A stretch of DNA of 22,734 bases from an uncultured Collinsella sp. (GTDB taxonomy: Bacteria > Actinomycetota > Coriobacteriia > Coriobacteriales > Coriobacteriaceae), in assembly GCA_902468695.1 (NCBI GenBank), contig CABQZS010000124.1, positions 1 to 22,734 of the forward strand, given 5' to 3'. The position numbers were made by a program, and so were the translations under genes. The notes below the pieces were generated by a model. The model was not told the DNA's origin. It did no database searches and worked only from the letters and a program-made list of their open reading frames with translations. Each line of letters starts with the position of its first letter. Positions within the stretch are counted from its first letter, which is position 1. This document shows, piece after piece, positions 14,967 to 22,734 of the stretch.

Positions 14967-16727
14967 GTGGCCGACCAGGACATCAAGATGCTCATCGAGC
15001 GCATTATGGCCGAGGCCCGGACCCATCAGTCCGCCCGCTTCTCAAGCGAAGTCTATGCTGACGAGCCGATTCTCAAAACCGGTCGTCAGATGCAGAATTT
15101 CCTTCCCGACCAGTACCGCAAGATGCGCGAGATATCGCGCTGGCAGGATGACCCCAAAGGCGGCGCGGGTCGCTGGCTTTCGGAAGCCGAGCTTTTCTAC
15201 CGCCAGGGCCTGCTGATGGCCGACTTTGAGGACGACTGTCCCTACAACGGCACCTTTAAGTCGTACTTTCCCACCTACAACGCCATGAGCGACCGGCAGT
15301 TGCGCGGCTACTTTACCTGGCGTGCCCAAGTGCGCCGCGGAACCGTCGAGGAAACGTCTACGTCCTTTGCCTTTCTGTATCTCTATGAGCTGATCTGCGG
15401 CATTGGCGTAGATGATCCGCTCGAAGGTTTTAACAAGATCAAGGCCTTTTGGGATGTCTATCGCGCCTTCGAGCCCGGCATCGACCGGTTTGCGCGCGTG
15501 TGGCTGCAGGATTACGCCGTGTTCCACGGGCTCGACCCCAAGCTGCTTCGTGACTCTAAAACCGTCATGTTCGATAACGCCCTTATCGAGCTGCGACGCG
15601 CGGCACGAGACCTTGTACCAGCACCGGCACCGTCCGGCCAGACCCCTAAGCGTCGCAAAACCTCCGAGCCCACGCTCCCCCTTCCGCCCGATGAGGTGCG
15701 CGAGGAGCGACTCATGGCCGCCATCAACGCCCTCTCCACGTACAACCTAAATAACTCGCGGCTCGATCGCAGCCACCATCGCGATCTGCGCCACGTAGCA
15801 TGCGCCGTGTATGTCCGCATGGCGCGCTACTATGACACGCACCGAAAGACCGGCATCGTGGCGAGTTTATTTGGGGAGGAGACGGCCATGCCCTACACCA
15901 TGTTTGCCTCGGCCGTATTCTTTGCGCCCGAGCGCCACGAGGACTGCGAATACCGCTTGGATCCTATCCATATCTACCGTTGCCAAAACGGCTTTTGGGA
16001 ATGTATGCGTATCCACGGTAGTAGGCAAAAGAGCAGCAAGCTCGGTGAAATGATGCGCGCCTGCGACCAACGCCTGCGCCTGGCGCTGGATCCCGGCCAT
16101 CCCCTTAAGGAAGAGAAGGTCCCCAAATATCTGGCTAAGATTATCGATGACGAGATCGTGGCATGGCTTTCATGGGATGCCGCACATCAGCCCGTCAAGA
16201 TCGATATCGACCTGAGCCAGCTGGGGCATATCCGGAGTGCCGCCGCACAAACGCGTGAGGCGCTTTTGATCGATGAGGAGCGCGAGGACGATGCGCTTGC
16301 AGAGGTCGATACGGTGGACTCCGAGCAGCCGAAAGCCGAGCCCGCGGCAGACGCATCTGTCGAGCCGGTCACGGCGGCCGCAGGGCAGGACGAGGCCGAC
16401 GAGCCAACCATTTCCACCGAAGAGTTTGGCGTCGTGGCGCCGCTCCTCGTGTCTGTGGGCGCACCCGTAACGCCCGCGCCCACCGAAGCTACAAACAAAC
16501 TCGCTCCCGCCGAAGATACCTTCCTTCGCGCGCTCCTCGAGCAAAACGCAGCGCAAGCGACATCGGCAGTGGCGCACTCGGGCCAGAGCGAAGATATGCT
16601 CGTCGACAGCATCAACGAGGCGCTCTTTGACCTGGTGGGAGACACCGTTATCGAATTCGGCGCGGCAGGACCGCAAATTATCGAGGATTACGAAGCAGAC
16701 GTGAGAGGATACCTAGACTATGAGTGA
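14967..16727 (+). CDS. TerB-N/TerB-C domain protein
   Basis: A 586-residue cytoplasmic protein. TerB-N is at about 60-215, with SYFPTYNAMSDRQLRGYF, TWRAQVRRG and AFLYLYELICG. A middle region is at about 240-400, including a PYTMFASAVFF stretch. TerB-C begins near 408 with the hallmark DIDLSQLGHIRSAAAQTREA and LLIDEE, and ends with DTVIEFGAAGPQIIEDYE. An acidic, Ala-rich linker (about 436-485) interrupts TerB-C. The central metal-binding TerB domain is not apparent. These domains are known from tellurite-resistance-type stress and phage-defence gene neighbourhoods, where they are thought to be scaffolds; biochemical function is unproven. GTG 14967 has GGAGAGGAG upstream. Its stop overlaps the ATPase start by 8 bases, so both are translationally coupled. 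Confidence 0.87.
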   Translation: MADQDIKMLIERIMAEARTHQSARFSSEVYADEPILKTGRQMQNFLPDQYRKMREISRWQDDPKGGAGRWLSEAELFYRQGLLMADFEDDCPYNGTFKSYFPTYNAMSDRQLRGYFTWRAQVRRGTVEETSTSFAFLYLYELICGIGVDDPLEGFNKIKAFWDVYRAFEPGIDRFARVWLQDYAVFHGLDPKLLRDSKTVMFDNALIELRRAARDLVPAPAPSGQTPKRRKTSEPTLPLPPDEVREERLMAAINALSTYNLNNSRLDRSHHRDLRHVACAVYVRMARYYDTHRKTGIVASLFGEETAMPYTMFASAVFFAPERHEDCEYRLDPIHIYRCQNGFWECMRIHGSRQKSSKLGEMMRACDQRLRLALDPGHPLKEEKVPKYLAKIIDDEIVAWLSWDAAHQPVKIDIDLSQLGHIRSAAAQTREALLIDEEREDDALAEVDTVDSEQPKAEPAADASVEPVTAAAGQDEADEPTISTEEFGVVAPLLVSVGAPVTPAPTEATNKLAPAEDTFLRALLEQNAAQATSAVAHSGQSEDMLVDSINEALFDLVGDTVIEFGAAGPQIIEDYEADVRGYLDYE

Positions 16728-18024
16728 TATCGCATCCGCAGCACCCCGCGTGCCCAAGCGCGTCGCCGCCGTCATTCTCAACTCACTCAAGGGCGGCGTG
16801 GTCCCGCGCATCGGCCTTCCCTACATCACCGTAGGGCGCGAGGTCGAGATCCGCGCCCTGCTCACCGATTTGAGTCTCATCGCCGACGGTGGCGCGAGCT
16901 TCCGCTTTCTGGTCGGTCGTTACGGCGCCGGCAAGAGCTTTTTGCTCCAGACCATCCGCACGCACGCCATGGGCGAGGGATTCGTCGTCGCTGATGCCGA
17001 CCTGTCGCCCGAGCGCCGCCTGCAAGGCGGTCAGGGGCAGGGCCTTGCCACCTACCGCGAGCTCATCCGCAACATATCGACCAAGACGCGCCCCGAGGGC
17101 GGTGCGCTCAACCTTATTCTGGATCGCTGGGTCGCCTCGTGTGCCGACGTCGACGAGTCAGTCGTCAATACCCAACTGGCCCCGCTCGAGGAGATGGTCC
17201 ACGGCTTTGACTTCACCCGCATGCTCCGCCGCTATCGCACGGCCGTATCCGAGGGCGACGAAGAGGCCATGAGCCGCGTGACCAAATGGATCCGCGGCGA
17301 ATACCGCACCAAGAGCGAGGCTCGCGCCGAACTGGGCTCCTCGACCATCATCAGCGATGACGACTGGTACGACTACGTTAAGCTCATCGCGCGTTTTTTG
17401 GTTTGCAGCGGCTACAAGGGCATGCTGGTGCTCATCGACGAGCTCGTGAATCTGTATAAGATTCCCAACGCCATCACGCGCCAGTACAACTACGAGAAAA
17501 TCCTGACCATGTACAACGACACACTTCAGGGCAAGGCGCAGTACCTGGGCATGATCATGGGCGGCACGCCAACCTCCATCGAAGACCGCCGCCGCGGCGT
17601 GTTCTCCTACGAGGCCCTGCGCAGCCGACTCGCTCAGGGTCGCTTTGCGCGCGAAGACCTTAAGGACATGCTCGCGCCCATCATCCGTCTGCAGCCACTC
17701 ACCTACGAGGAGCTGCTGGTCTTGATTGAAAAGCTCATGCAAATTCACGCCGGCTACTTTGGCTGGACGCCCACGCTCACCGAGAGCGACTTGGTGGACT
17801 TCCTCAAGATCGAGTTCGGTCGCGTGGGAGCCGATACGCATCTGACGCCGCGTGAAGTCATTCGTGACTTTATCGAGCTGCTCGACATCCTATGCCAAAA
17901 CCCCGACGCCAACGTGGCCGAGCTGCTGCAAAGCGTCGGCGGCGACGCGCTGGCGCCGGCAGCCGCAACAGGCGACACCGATACCGCAGGCGGCGACCGT
18001 AACTTCGCCGAATTCACCATCTAA
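16720..18024 (+). CDS. BrxD-like P-loop ATPase (DUF2791 family)
   Basis: A 434-residue AAA-type ATPase matching the BREX/Pgl-associated BrxD (DUF2791) family in length and layout. The Walker A motif GRYGAGKS is at 66-73 and the Walker B MLVLIDEL at 235-242. An arginine-rich RDRRRGVFSY-like segment (here EDRRRGVFSYEALRSRL) lies near 290, and RLQPLTYEELL follows. The family-typical start (RVAAVILNSLKGGVVPRIGLPYITVGRE) precedes Walker A. In BREX and related loci these ATPases act with a Lhr-like helicase, as here. The last 25 residues are low-complexity Ala/Thr/Asp. ATG 16720 lies inside the previous gene. The stop TAA falls within a large palindrome. Confidence 0.9.
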   Translation: MSDIASAAPRVPKRVAAVILNSLKGGVVPRIGLPYITVGREVEIRALLTDLSLIADGGASFRFLVGRYGAGKSFLLQTIRTHAMGEGFVVADADLSPERRLQGGQGQGLATYRELIRNISTKTRPEGGALNLILDRWVASCADVDESVVNTQLAPLEEMVHGFDFTRMLRRYRTAVSEGDEEAMSRVTKWIRGEYRTKSEARAELGSSTIISDDDWYDYVKLIARFLVCSGYKGMLVLIDELVNLYKIPNAITRQYNYEKILTMYNDTLQGKAQYLGMIMGGTPTSIEDRRRGVFSYEALRSRLAQGRFAREDLKDMLAPIIRLQPLTYEELLVLIEKLMQIHAGYFGWTPTLTESDLVDFLKIEFGRVGADTHLTPREVIRDFIELLDILCQNPDANVAELLQSVGGDALAPAAATGDTDTAGGDRNFAEFTI

Positions 18025-18059
18025 CCTGCCAAAAAGGGACAGGTTTATTTTGGCAGGTT
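18023..18059. repeat. Large palindrome between the ATPase and helicase genes
   Basis: Perfect 12-bp arms AACCTGCCAAAA (18023-18034) and TTTTGGCAGGTT (18048-18059) around a 13-nt loop; the left arm overlaps the ATPase stop codon. A TTTTATC tract follows the right arm, so it could act as a leaky terminator or attenuator reducing helicase expression. It also looks like a dispersed extragenic palindrome. A loosely similar GGGAC-containing string occurs in the convergent gap at 20594-20614. Confidence 0.6.
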
Positions 18060-18140
18060 TTATCTGGGCAAACGTCGAGGCAGTAATGCAGCAAGCCACT
18101 GCCCACCGCGTTGAGAGATTCGTTTTTGAAAGGAGGCCCC

Positions 18141-20585
18141 GTGAACGCCTTTGACCGCTACGCCCCGTTTATCCAAGACTTCATCTACTCCCACGATTGG
18201 GAGAGTCTACGCTCCATCCAGGTTGCAGCGGCTGATGCCATCTTTAACACTCAGGACAATGTGCTCCTGACGGCATCCACGGCTTCCGGCAAAACCGAGG
18301 CAGCCTTCTTTCCCATCCTGACCGAGTTTTGGGAGAACCCGCCCGCGAGCGTTGGCGCCCTCTACATCGGCCCCCTCAAGGCACTCATCAATGATCAGTT
18401 CGTCCGCCTCAACGACCTGTGCGAAGAGGCCGATATCCCTGTCTGGCACTGGCATGGCGATGTCTCGCAGTCGCATAAGGCTAAGCTCATCAAAAAACCG
18501 GGCGGCATCTTGCAGATTACGCCTGAATCGCTCGAGGCGCTCTTAATCCATAAGCACATGGCGATCCCGCGTATGTTTTGCGACCTGCGCTATGTGGTCA
18601 TCGACGAGGTCCACTCGCTCATGCGCGGCGACCGTGGCGGGCAGACGCTCTGCCTTATCGAGCGCCTCTCGCGCATGGCAGGCGTGCAGCCCCGCCGCAT
18701 CGGCCTTTCTGCCACCATCGGCGACCCCGAGCGCACGGGCGCTTTTCTCTCGCAGGGAACAGGGCGTGACTGCGTTATCCCCCGCTTTGAAGAACCGCGC
18801 CGCGTGTGGCGCATCTCCATGGAGCACTTCTACAACTCGGGCCCCCAGGCACAGCAGCGGGGATTCGAGAGCACAGGTCCTCAAGAGGCCGAAGTGCTTG
18901 CGTGCGAGCGCATCGAGGCGGCGGCATCCGCGGCACTGCCCGCCGGCGCCCAAGACATGCGTCACAGCGGACAGCTCACACAAGAGAAGCGCCGTCAACG
19001 TCGTGAGCGGGCACGGGGCAAGGCCGCTCCCAAAGACCGTCGCACTTCCTCGGCCCCTGAGGGCGAAGTCGACATCCCACGAGCGACCGAGCAGGCGCTT
19101 CTCAACCCCACCGACACGGCGCCCGACAACGCCGACCCCGGCATGGGCTATATCTTCGAACACACCCGCGGGCGCAAGTGCCTGGTCTTTGCCAACTCGC
19201 GTGAGGAGGCAGAGGCCGTGTGCTCCATGTTGCGCAGCTACTGTGAAAGCCGGCACGAGCCCGACCGCTTCTTGATCCACCATGGCAATCTTTCGGCATC
19301 GCTGCGCGAGACAGCCGAGGAACTCATGCGCGACGAGGAGCAGGCACAGACAACCGTCACCACCTCTACGCTGGAACTCGGTATCGATATCGGCCGTCTG
19401 GAGCGTGCGTTTCAGATCGATGCGCCGTTTACCGTCAGCTCCTTTTTGCAGCGAATGGGCCGCACGGGGCGCCGCGATCTTCCGCCCGAGATGTGGTTTG
19501 TCATGCGCGAGGAGGAACCCGAGCCGCGCACGATGATGCCCGAGACCATTCCGTGGAAGCTCCTGCAGGGCATCGCGCTCGTACAACTCTATCGCGAGGA
19601 AAAGTGGGTCGAGCCACCCGAGCTCGATCGACTCCCCTACAGCCTGCTCTACCACCAGACCATGTCGACGCTTGCCAGCACCGGCGAACTCACGCCGGCA
19701 GAGCTTGCCCAGCGCATACTCACACTCAGCTATTTCCATCGCGTCTCGGCCGATGACTATCGCGTGTTGCTGCGCCACCTCATCAAGATCGACCATATCC
19801 AGGTCACCGAGGGCGGTGGGCTCATTGTGGGTCTCGCAGGCGAGCGCATCATTAACAACTTTAAGTTCTACGCTGTATTCCAGGAAAACGAGGAGTTTAC
19901 CGTTCGCAGCGAGTCGGCCGAACTGGGCACGATTGTCAATCCGCCACCGCCGGGTGAGCGCATCGCCATCGCAGGCCATTGCTGGATTGTCGAGGAAGTG
20001 GATTGGAAGCGTCATACCGTCTTTGCCACGCAGGTCAAGGGTCGTGTACCGGCCTACTTTGGCGACTGCCCCGGCGACATCAATACACACGTGCTCGAGC
20101 GCATGCGCAAGGCGCTCAATGAACATGCCGCGTATCCGTACCTTATGAGCAACGCGCGGGCCCGCTTGGCGCAGGCTCGTCATACCGCCGAAATTTCGGG
20201 CGCGGGAACTAAGCCGCTCATCAACCTGGGTGGCGACACCTGGGTGCTCTTCCCCTGGCTGGGCAGCTACGCCTTTTTGGCACTCGAGCGCATGCTCAAG
20301 ATTAAGTGTGCCGCGGAGCTTGGCCTTCGCGGGCTCGATCCGTCGCGTCCATACTTTATGCAGTTTAAGATGAAGGCCGACGAAGAGACGTTCTTTGAGG
20401 TGCTCGCCGCCGAGGCCGAGAAGGACTTCGATCCCATCGAGCTCGTCTATCCCGGCGAGGTGCCTTACTTTGACCGCTACGACGAGTTTGTTCCCGAAGA
20501 GCTCGTGCGCAAGGGTTTTGCCGAAGGCGTGCTCGACATAAAGGGCATGAAGCAGCGCGTTCTCGGCTGGCGCGACCACGCCTAA
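18141..20585 (+). CDS. BrxHI/Lhr-like superfamily 2 helicase
   Basis: An 814-residue SF2 DEAD/DEAH-type helicase with all core motifs: TASTASGKT (44-52), GPLKALINDQ (78-87), DEVH (155-158), SAT (190-192), CLVFANSR (347-354), TSTLELGIDIG (408-418) and QRMGRTGR (437-444). About 370 further residues include a Lhr-like C-terminal region. A basic, low-complexity insert (about 235-335, with QEKRRQRRERARGK) separates the two RecA lobes. The protein is best placed with the BREX-associated BrxHI and Lhr-like helicases; general Lhr repair helicases are the alternative. GTG 18141 has AGGAGG four bases upstream. A longer frame from 18111 would include the ribosome site. It follows the ATPase after a 116-base gap with a palindrome. 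Confidence 0.9.
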   Translation: MNAFDRYAPFIQDFIYSHDWESLRSIQVAAADAIFNTQDNVLLTASTASGKTEAAFFPILTEFWENPPASVGALYIGPLKALINDQFVRLNDLCEEADIPVWHWHGDVSQSHKAKLIKKPGGILQITPESLEALLIHKHMAIPRMFCDLRYVVIDEVHSLMRGDRGGQTLCLIERLSRMAGVQPRRIGLSATIGDPERTGAFLSQGTGRDCVIPRFEEPRRVWRISMEHFYNSGPQAQQRGFESTGPQEAEVLACERIEAAASAALPAGAQDMRHSGQLTQEKRRQRRERARGKAAPKDRRTSSAPEGEVDIPRATEQALLNPTDTAPDNADPGMGYIFEHTRGRKCLVFANSREEAEAVCSMLRSYCESRHEPDRFLIHHGNLSASLRETAEELMRDEEQAQTTVTTSTLELGIDIGRLERAFQIDAPFTVSSFLQRMGRTGRRDLPPEMWFVMREEEPEPRTMMPETIPWKLLQGIALVQLYREEKWVEPPELDRLPYSLLYHQTMSTLASTGELTPAELAQRILTLSYFHRVSADDYRVLLRHLIKIDHIQVTEGGGLIVGLAGERIINNFKFYAVFQENEEFTVRSESAELGTIVNPPPPGERIAIAGHCWIVEEVDWKRHTVFATQVKGRVPAYFGDCPGDINTHVLERMRKALNEHAAYPYLMSNARARLAQARHTAEISGAGTKPLINLGGDTWVLFPWLGSYAFLALERMLKIKCAAELGLRGLDPSRPYFMQFKMKADEETFFEVLAAEAEKDFDPIELVYPGEVPYFDRYDEFVPEELVRKGFAEGVLDIKGMKQRVLGWRDHA

Positions 20586-20611
20586 GACCAGTCTTTTTGG
20601 GACGGGGAGAT

Positions 20612-21490
20612 TTACTTGTCGTGAAGGACGGTGCCGAGGAAGTCAGCGTCGAAGGGCACGGCTTCGGCAAAAGCGTAGTCGCCGTCGCTGGCGATGAGCA
20701 GGTAGTTCTCCTCGCCGCCGAACTCCGCATCGCCGCATGGGACCACCCAAACGTGGTCGAATACCTCGAGCGCCGTGGCGGCGCAGTCGCGCAGGAACGT
20801 CACGTCGCTCCCCTCGTTTGCGCTCACGATATTGGCAACGTAGATGCCGCCCGAGTTCAAGCTACCCCGCGCCAGACGCAGCGCCTCAACGGTTGCCAGC
20901 TCGCGCACGGGCTCGGCACCACCAAAGCAATCGCTCACGATCACGTCGTAGCGACGATGCCCCACGCTCGTCACACCCAGATACGAGCGAGCCTCAGCGG
21001 TAATCACCCGCAAGCGGTCGCCCACTGCGCGCTCCAGCTCGTCCAGGTAGAACCAGCGGCGCGCTAGGCGCGTGATCTCTCCGTCATACTCGATAACGTC
21101 CATGCGCAAGCCCTCGTGCGACATCAGCGCGAACTTGGGATAGGCAAACCCGCCGCCACCCAGCATAAGCATTCGGTCGATACCGTGACCATAAGCGTCA
21201 CGCATTGCGTCCTCGGCCTCAAAAACATCGTCAAATGCGCGATAGTATGCAAAGACCGGCTCCGCCCAGCGCTCGCCAACGTAACTCGCGCTTTGGTAGA
21301 CGCCGCCTTGCACCAACACGCGAATCTCGTCGCCGCCCTCATCGTGCACGCGTTTCACACGCGCCAACCCATTGCGGGTTCGCGCAACCTGCAGACAGGC
21401 AGCACGAACAGCGACAGCGGCCGCACCAAGCGCTGCGGCTCCCAGAGCAACGCCGGCAACGACGCCGGCAGAAACACTCGGCTTGTTCAT
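20612..21490 (-). CDS. Spermidine-synthase-fold protein with N-terminal membrane anchor
   Basis: A 292-residue protein. Residues about 7-31 are an Ala/Val/Gly-rich hydrophobic segment, so it is probably tethered to the membrane. The rest is a Rossmann-type methyltransferase/aminopropyltransferase fold with MLGGGGFAYPK (SAM-type nucleotide loop), DVIEYDGEI (acidic ligand strand) and YDVIVSDCFGG. True spermidine synthases have DxxD at this last site (DCTD in E. coli SpeE); here it is D-C-F-G, so the polyamine-binding Asp is lost and classic spermidine synthesis is unlikely. ATG 21490 follows directly after the elp3 stop, with GGAG eight bases upstream, so the two are co-transcribed. Enzymatic role unknown. 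Confidence 0.84.
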   Translation of the reverse strand: MNKPSVSAGVVAGVALGAAALGAAAVAVRAACLQVARTRNGLARVKRVHDEGGDEIRVLVQGGVYQSASYVGERWAEPVFAYYRAFDDVFEAEDAMRDAYGHGIDRMLMLGGGGFAYPKFALMSHEGLRMDVIEYDGEITRLARRWFYLDELERAVGDRLRVITAEARSYLGVTSVGHRRYDVIVSDCFGGAEPVRELATVEALRLARGSLNSGGIYVANIVSANEGSDVTFLRDCAATALEVFDHVWVVPCGDAEFGGEENYLLIASDGDYAFAEAVPFDADFLGTVLHDK

Positions 21491-22734
21491 TTAAAGCTCC
21501 TTTTGCAGATAGAGTCCGTGGTCATAAAAACCCAAATGGCGATAGTACTCGCGCGTACCGATCGCGCTAATCACGTTGATACGCGCATAGCCCGCATCCC
21601 GGGCAATCTCACACGCACGTTCAACGAGCAAACGCCCCAACCCGTGATGCTGCGCCGCCTGGCCTTGATCCCCCACGCGCGCCGCCATGCCATACACGTG
21701 CACCTCGCGAATCATCGCCTCGTCCGGCGTCGTCGGCAACTCATCCGCATGCGCGGCAACAAAAGCGCGAACGGGCAGAGACAGGCGCAAAAAGCCCGCG
21801 ATCTTGCCCTGCGGCGTCACCCACTGCAAAAAGCGCTCGTAAGTCACCGGCGTCTCGTACGCCACTTCCTCATCAAGAGATAGCTCATCCAAGTCGGCAC
21901 CCGCCGTGCTGATCTCGCGATAGCGAATCTCACGCACCGTCGCACCGTCGCCCCGAGCAGCCAGGCGGTTCTCAACGAGCTGACGCAGGTTAGGTTTCTT
22001 GTTGCCCACCATAATGTCGTCAGAACTAAAGTCGCGGATCATGCGACTGATGCGGCAGAACGCCGGCGTCACCACGATGTCATCGGCCAACACATCGAGC
22101 AGCTCTTCCTCGGTATAGGGGCGCCACTCGTCGCGCTCGTAACAGCCCACCAGACGCGAACCCTCGATGAGCGCGCACGGGTAGATCTTGACTTCGTCGG
22201 GCATAAAAGCCCCTTCGGTCATAAAACGCTCGTAGTCGCGCTTGTCCCCCTCGGGCGTGGCGCCCAGCAAGTTGAGCATAAAATGCGCGTGGATCTTAAA
22301 GCCAAACAGGCGCGCAAGCGAAAACGCACGCTCAATCTGAGCGACCGTAATGCGACGCTCGTTAATGTCGAGCAGATGCTGGTCAAGGCTCTGGATGCCC
22401 ATCTGGATCTTGGTGCAGCCCATGCGGCGAATGAGCGTAAGCGCCTGCGGCGTCACGGCATCGGGGCGGGTCTCGATAACGAGTCCCACCACGCGATGCT
22501 TCGCCGTCTCGTTGATGCGCTGCTGACGTTCGAGTTCCTCCATCGTGGCCGTCTGCCACTCGGCGACCTCGCCCCACGGCGTGCCAGGGCCGTACAGCCG
22601 ACGCACCGCACGGTTGTAGCCGCCCACGGCAGCATCCACGTACTCTTGCTCGCCAGCAACACCGTTCGCAAGCTCAACCTCGTCGGTCGCAATGCCGGCA
22701 GCCCGATAGCGCTCGCGGCGCTCCGCCACCACCG
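21491..22734 (-). CDS. elp3: Elp3-type radical SAM/GNAT tRNA-modifying enzyme, C-terminal part (partial)
   Basis: The frame runs to the right edge without a true start, so the N-terminus is outside; about 414 codons are visible. The radical SAM part shows GLVIETRPDAVTPQAL, TKIQMGIQSLDQHLLD and a HAHFMLNLLGATPEGDKRDY stretch. The C-terminal part is a GNAT acetyltransferase with HVYGMAAR, the acetyl-CoA loop QHHGLGRLL and a YYRHLGFYDHGLYL ending. Elp3 carries out carboxymethylation of wobble uridine U34 in tRNA. The radical SAM cysteine motif should lie upstream, off the window, so catalytic integrity cannot be checked. The stop is followed immediately by the ATG of the SpeE-fold gene. Confidence 0.94.
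   Translation of the reverse strand, partial: VVAERRERYRAAGIATDEVELANGVAGEQEYVDAAVGGYNRAVRRLYGPGTPWGEVAEWQTATMEELERQQRINETAKHRVVGLVIETRPDAVTPQALTLIRRMGCTKIQMGIQSLDQHLLDINERRITVAQIERAFSLARLFGFKIHAHFMLNLLGATPEGDKRDYERFMTEGAFMPDEVKIYPCALIEGSRLVGCYERDEWRPYTEEELLDVLADDIVVTPAFCRISRMIRDFSSDDIMVGNKKPNLRQLVENRLAARGDGATVREIRYREISTAGADLDELSLDEEVAYETPVTYERFLQWVTPQGKIAGFLRLSLPVRAFVAAHADELPTTPDEAMIREVHVYGMAARVGDQGQAAQHHGLGRLLVERACEIARDAGYARINVISAIGTREYYRHLGFYDHGLYLQKEL

Noticed and set aside
18543..20579. 678-codon open frame on the - strand opposite the helicase gene
   Set aside because: It is antisense to a helicase with all core motifs; high-GC third positions keep the opposite strand open. No recognisable domains.
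20586..20611. Bidirectional terminator between the helicase and SpeE-fold genes
   Set aside because: Only a 4-bp stem can form before the T-run; not convincing.
1..22734. CRISPR array, tRNA, rRNA, insertion sequence or prophage genes
   Set aside because: No regularly spaced repeats, no clover-leaf or rRNA segments noticed, and no transposase, integrase or phage structural proteins among the translated frames.

Overview
The window looks like chromosome of a high-GC, Gram-positive gut-type actinobacterium, most likely class Coriobacteriia (Collinsella or a close relative). The reasons are the high GC content, the frequent GTG starts with strong GGAGG-type ribosome sites, an LAQTG sorting signal, a ferredoxin-fused EtfA next to an FAD-linked dehydrogenase, and a single-chain PurL. 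The assignment rests on protein style only; there is no rRNA here. No tRNA, rRNA, insertion sequence, prophage gene or CRISPR array was found.

Layout. (1) 1-2332, + strand: the C-terminal third of PurL (purine synthesis), an intrinsic terminator, then an EamA/DMT-family exporter. (2) 2431-5931, - strand: a membrane GGDEF diguanylate cyclase, a 2-keto-3-deoxygluconate-permease family transporter and an azlCD branched-chain amino acid exporter pair. (3) 6058-6870, +: an HD-domain hydrolase whose stop codon overlaps the stop of the convergent etfA. (4) 10492-6867, -: a tightly packed operon of FAD-linked oxidase, etfB and etfA (with two [4Fe-4S] sites), arranged like the electron-bifurcating lactate dehydrogenase/Etf complexes of anaerobes. 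(5) 10493-10837: the only long gene-free stretch. It carries a candidate repeat element containing a promoter-like sequence and a frameshifted peptide-like reading frame. (6) 10838-14043, +: a five-gene cluster of one small cytoplasmic protein, one membrane-anchored protein, two secreted proteins and one very small LAQTG wall-anchored protein, read here as an uncharacterised cell-surface locus. (7) 14162-14878, +: a DUF554 membrane protein. (8) 14967-20585, +: three genes encoding a TerB-N/TerB-C protein, a BrxD-like P-loop ATPase and a BrxHI/Lhr-like helicase. (9) 22734-20612, -: the C-terminal part of an Elp3 radical-SAM/GNAT enzyme followed directly by a membrane-anchored spermidine-synthase-fold protein.

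The most interesting region is 14967-20585. It pairs the ATPase and helicase known from BREX/Pgl phage-defence systems with a tellurite-resistance-type TerB-N/TerB-C scaffold, but has no methylase, PglZ phosphatase or PglW kinase. It is best read as a compact stand-alone, defence- or DNA-processing-like system. The second candidate is the surface-protein cluster at 10838-14043, whose members have no function I can name but show matching export and anchoring signals.
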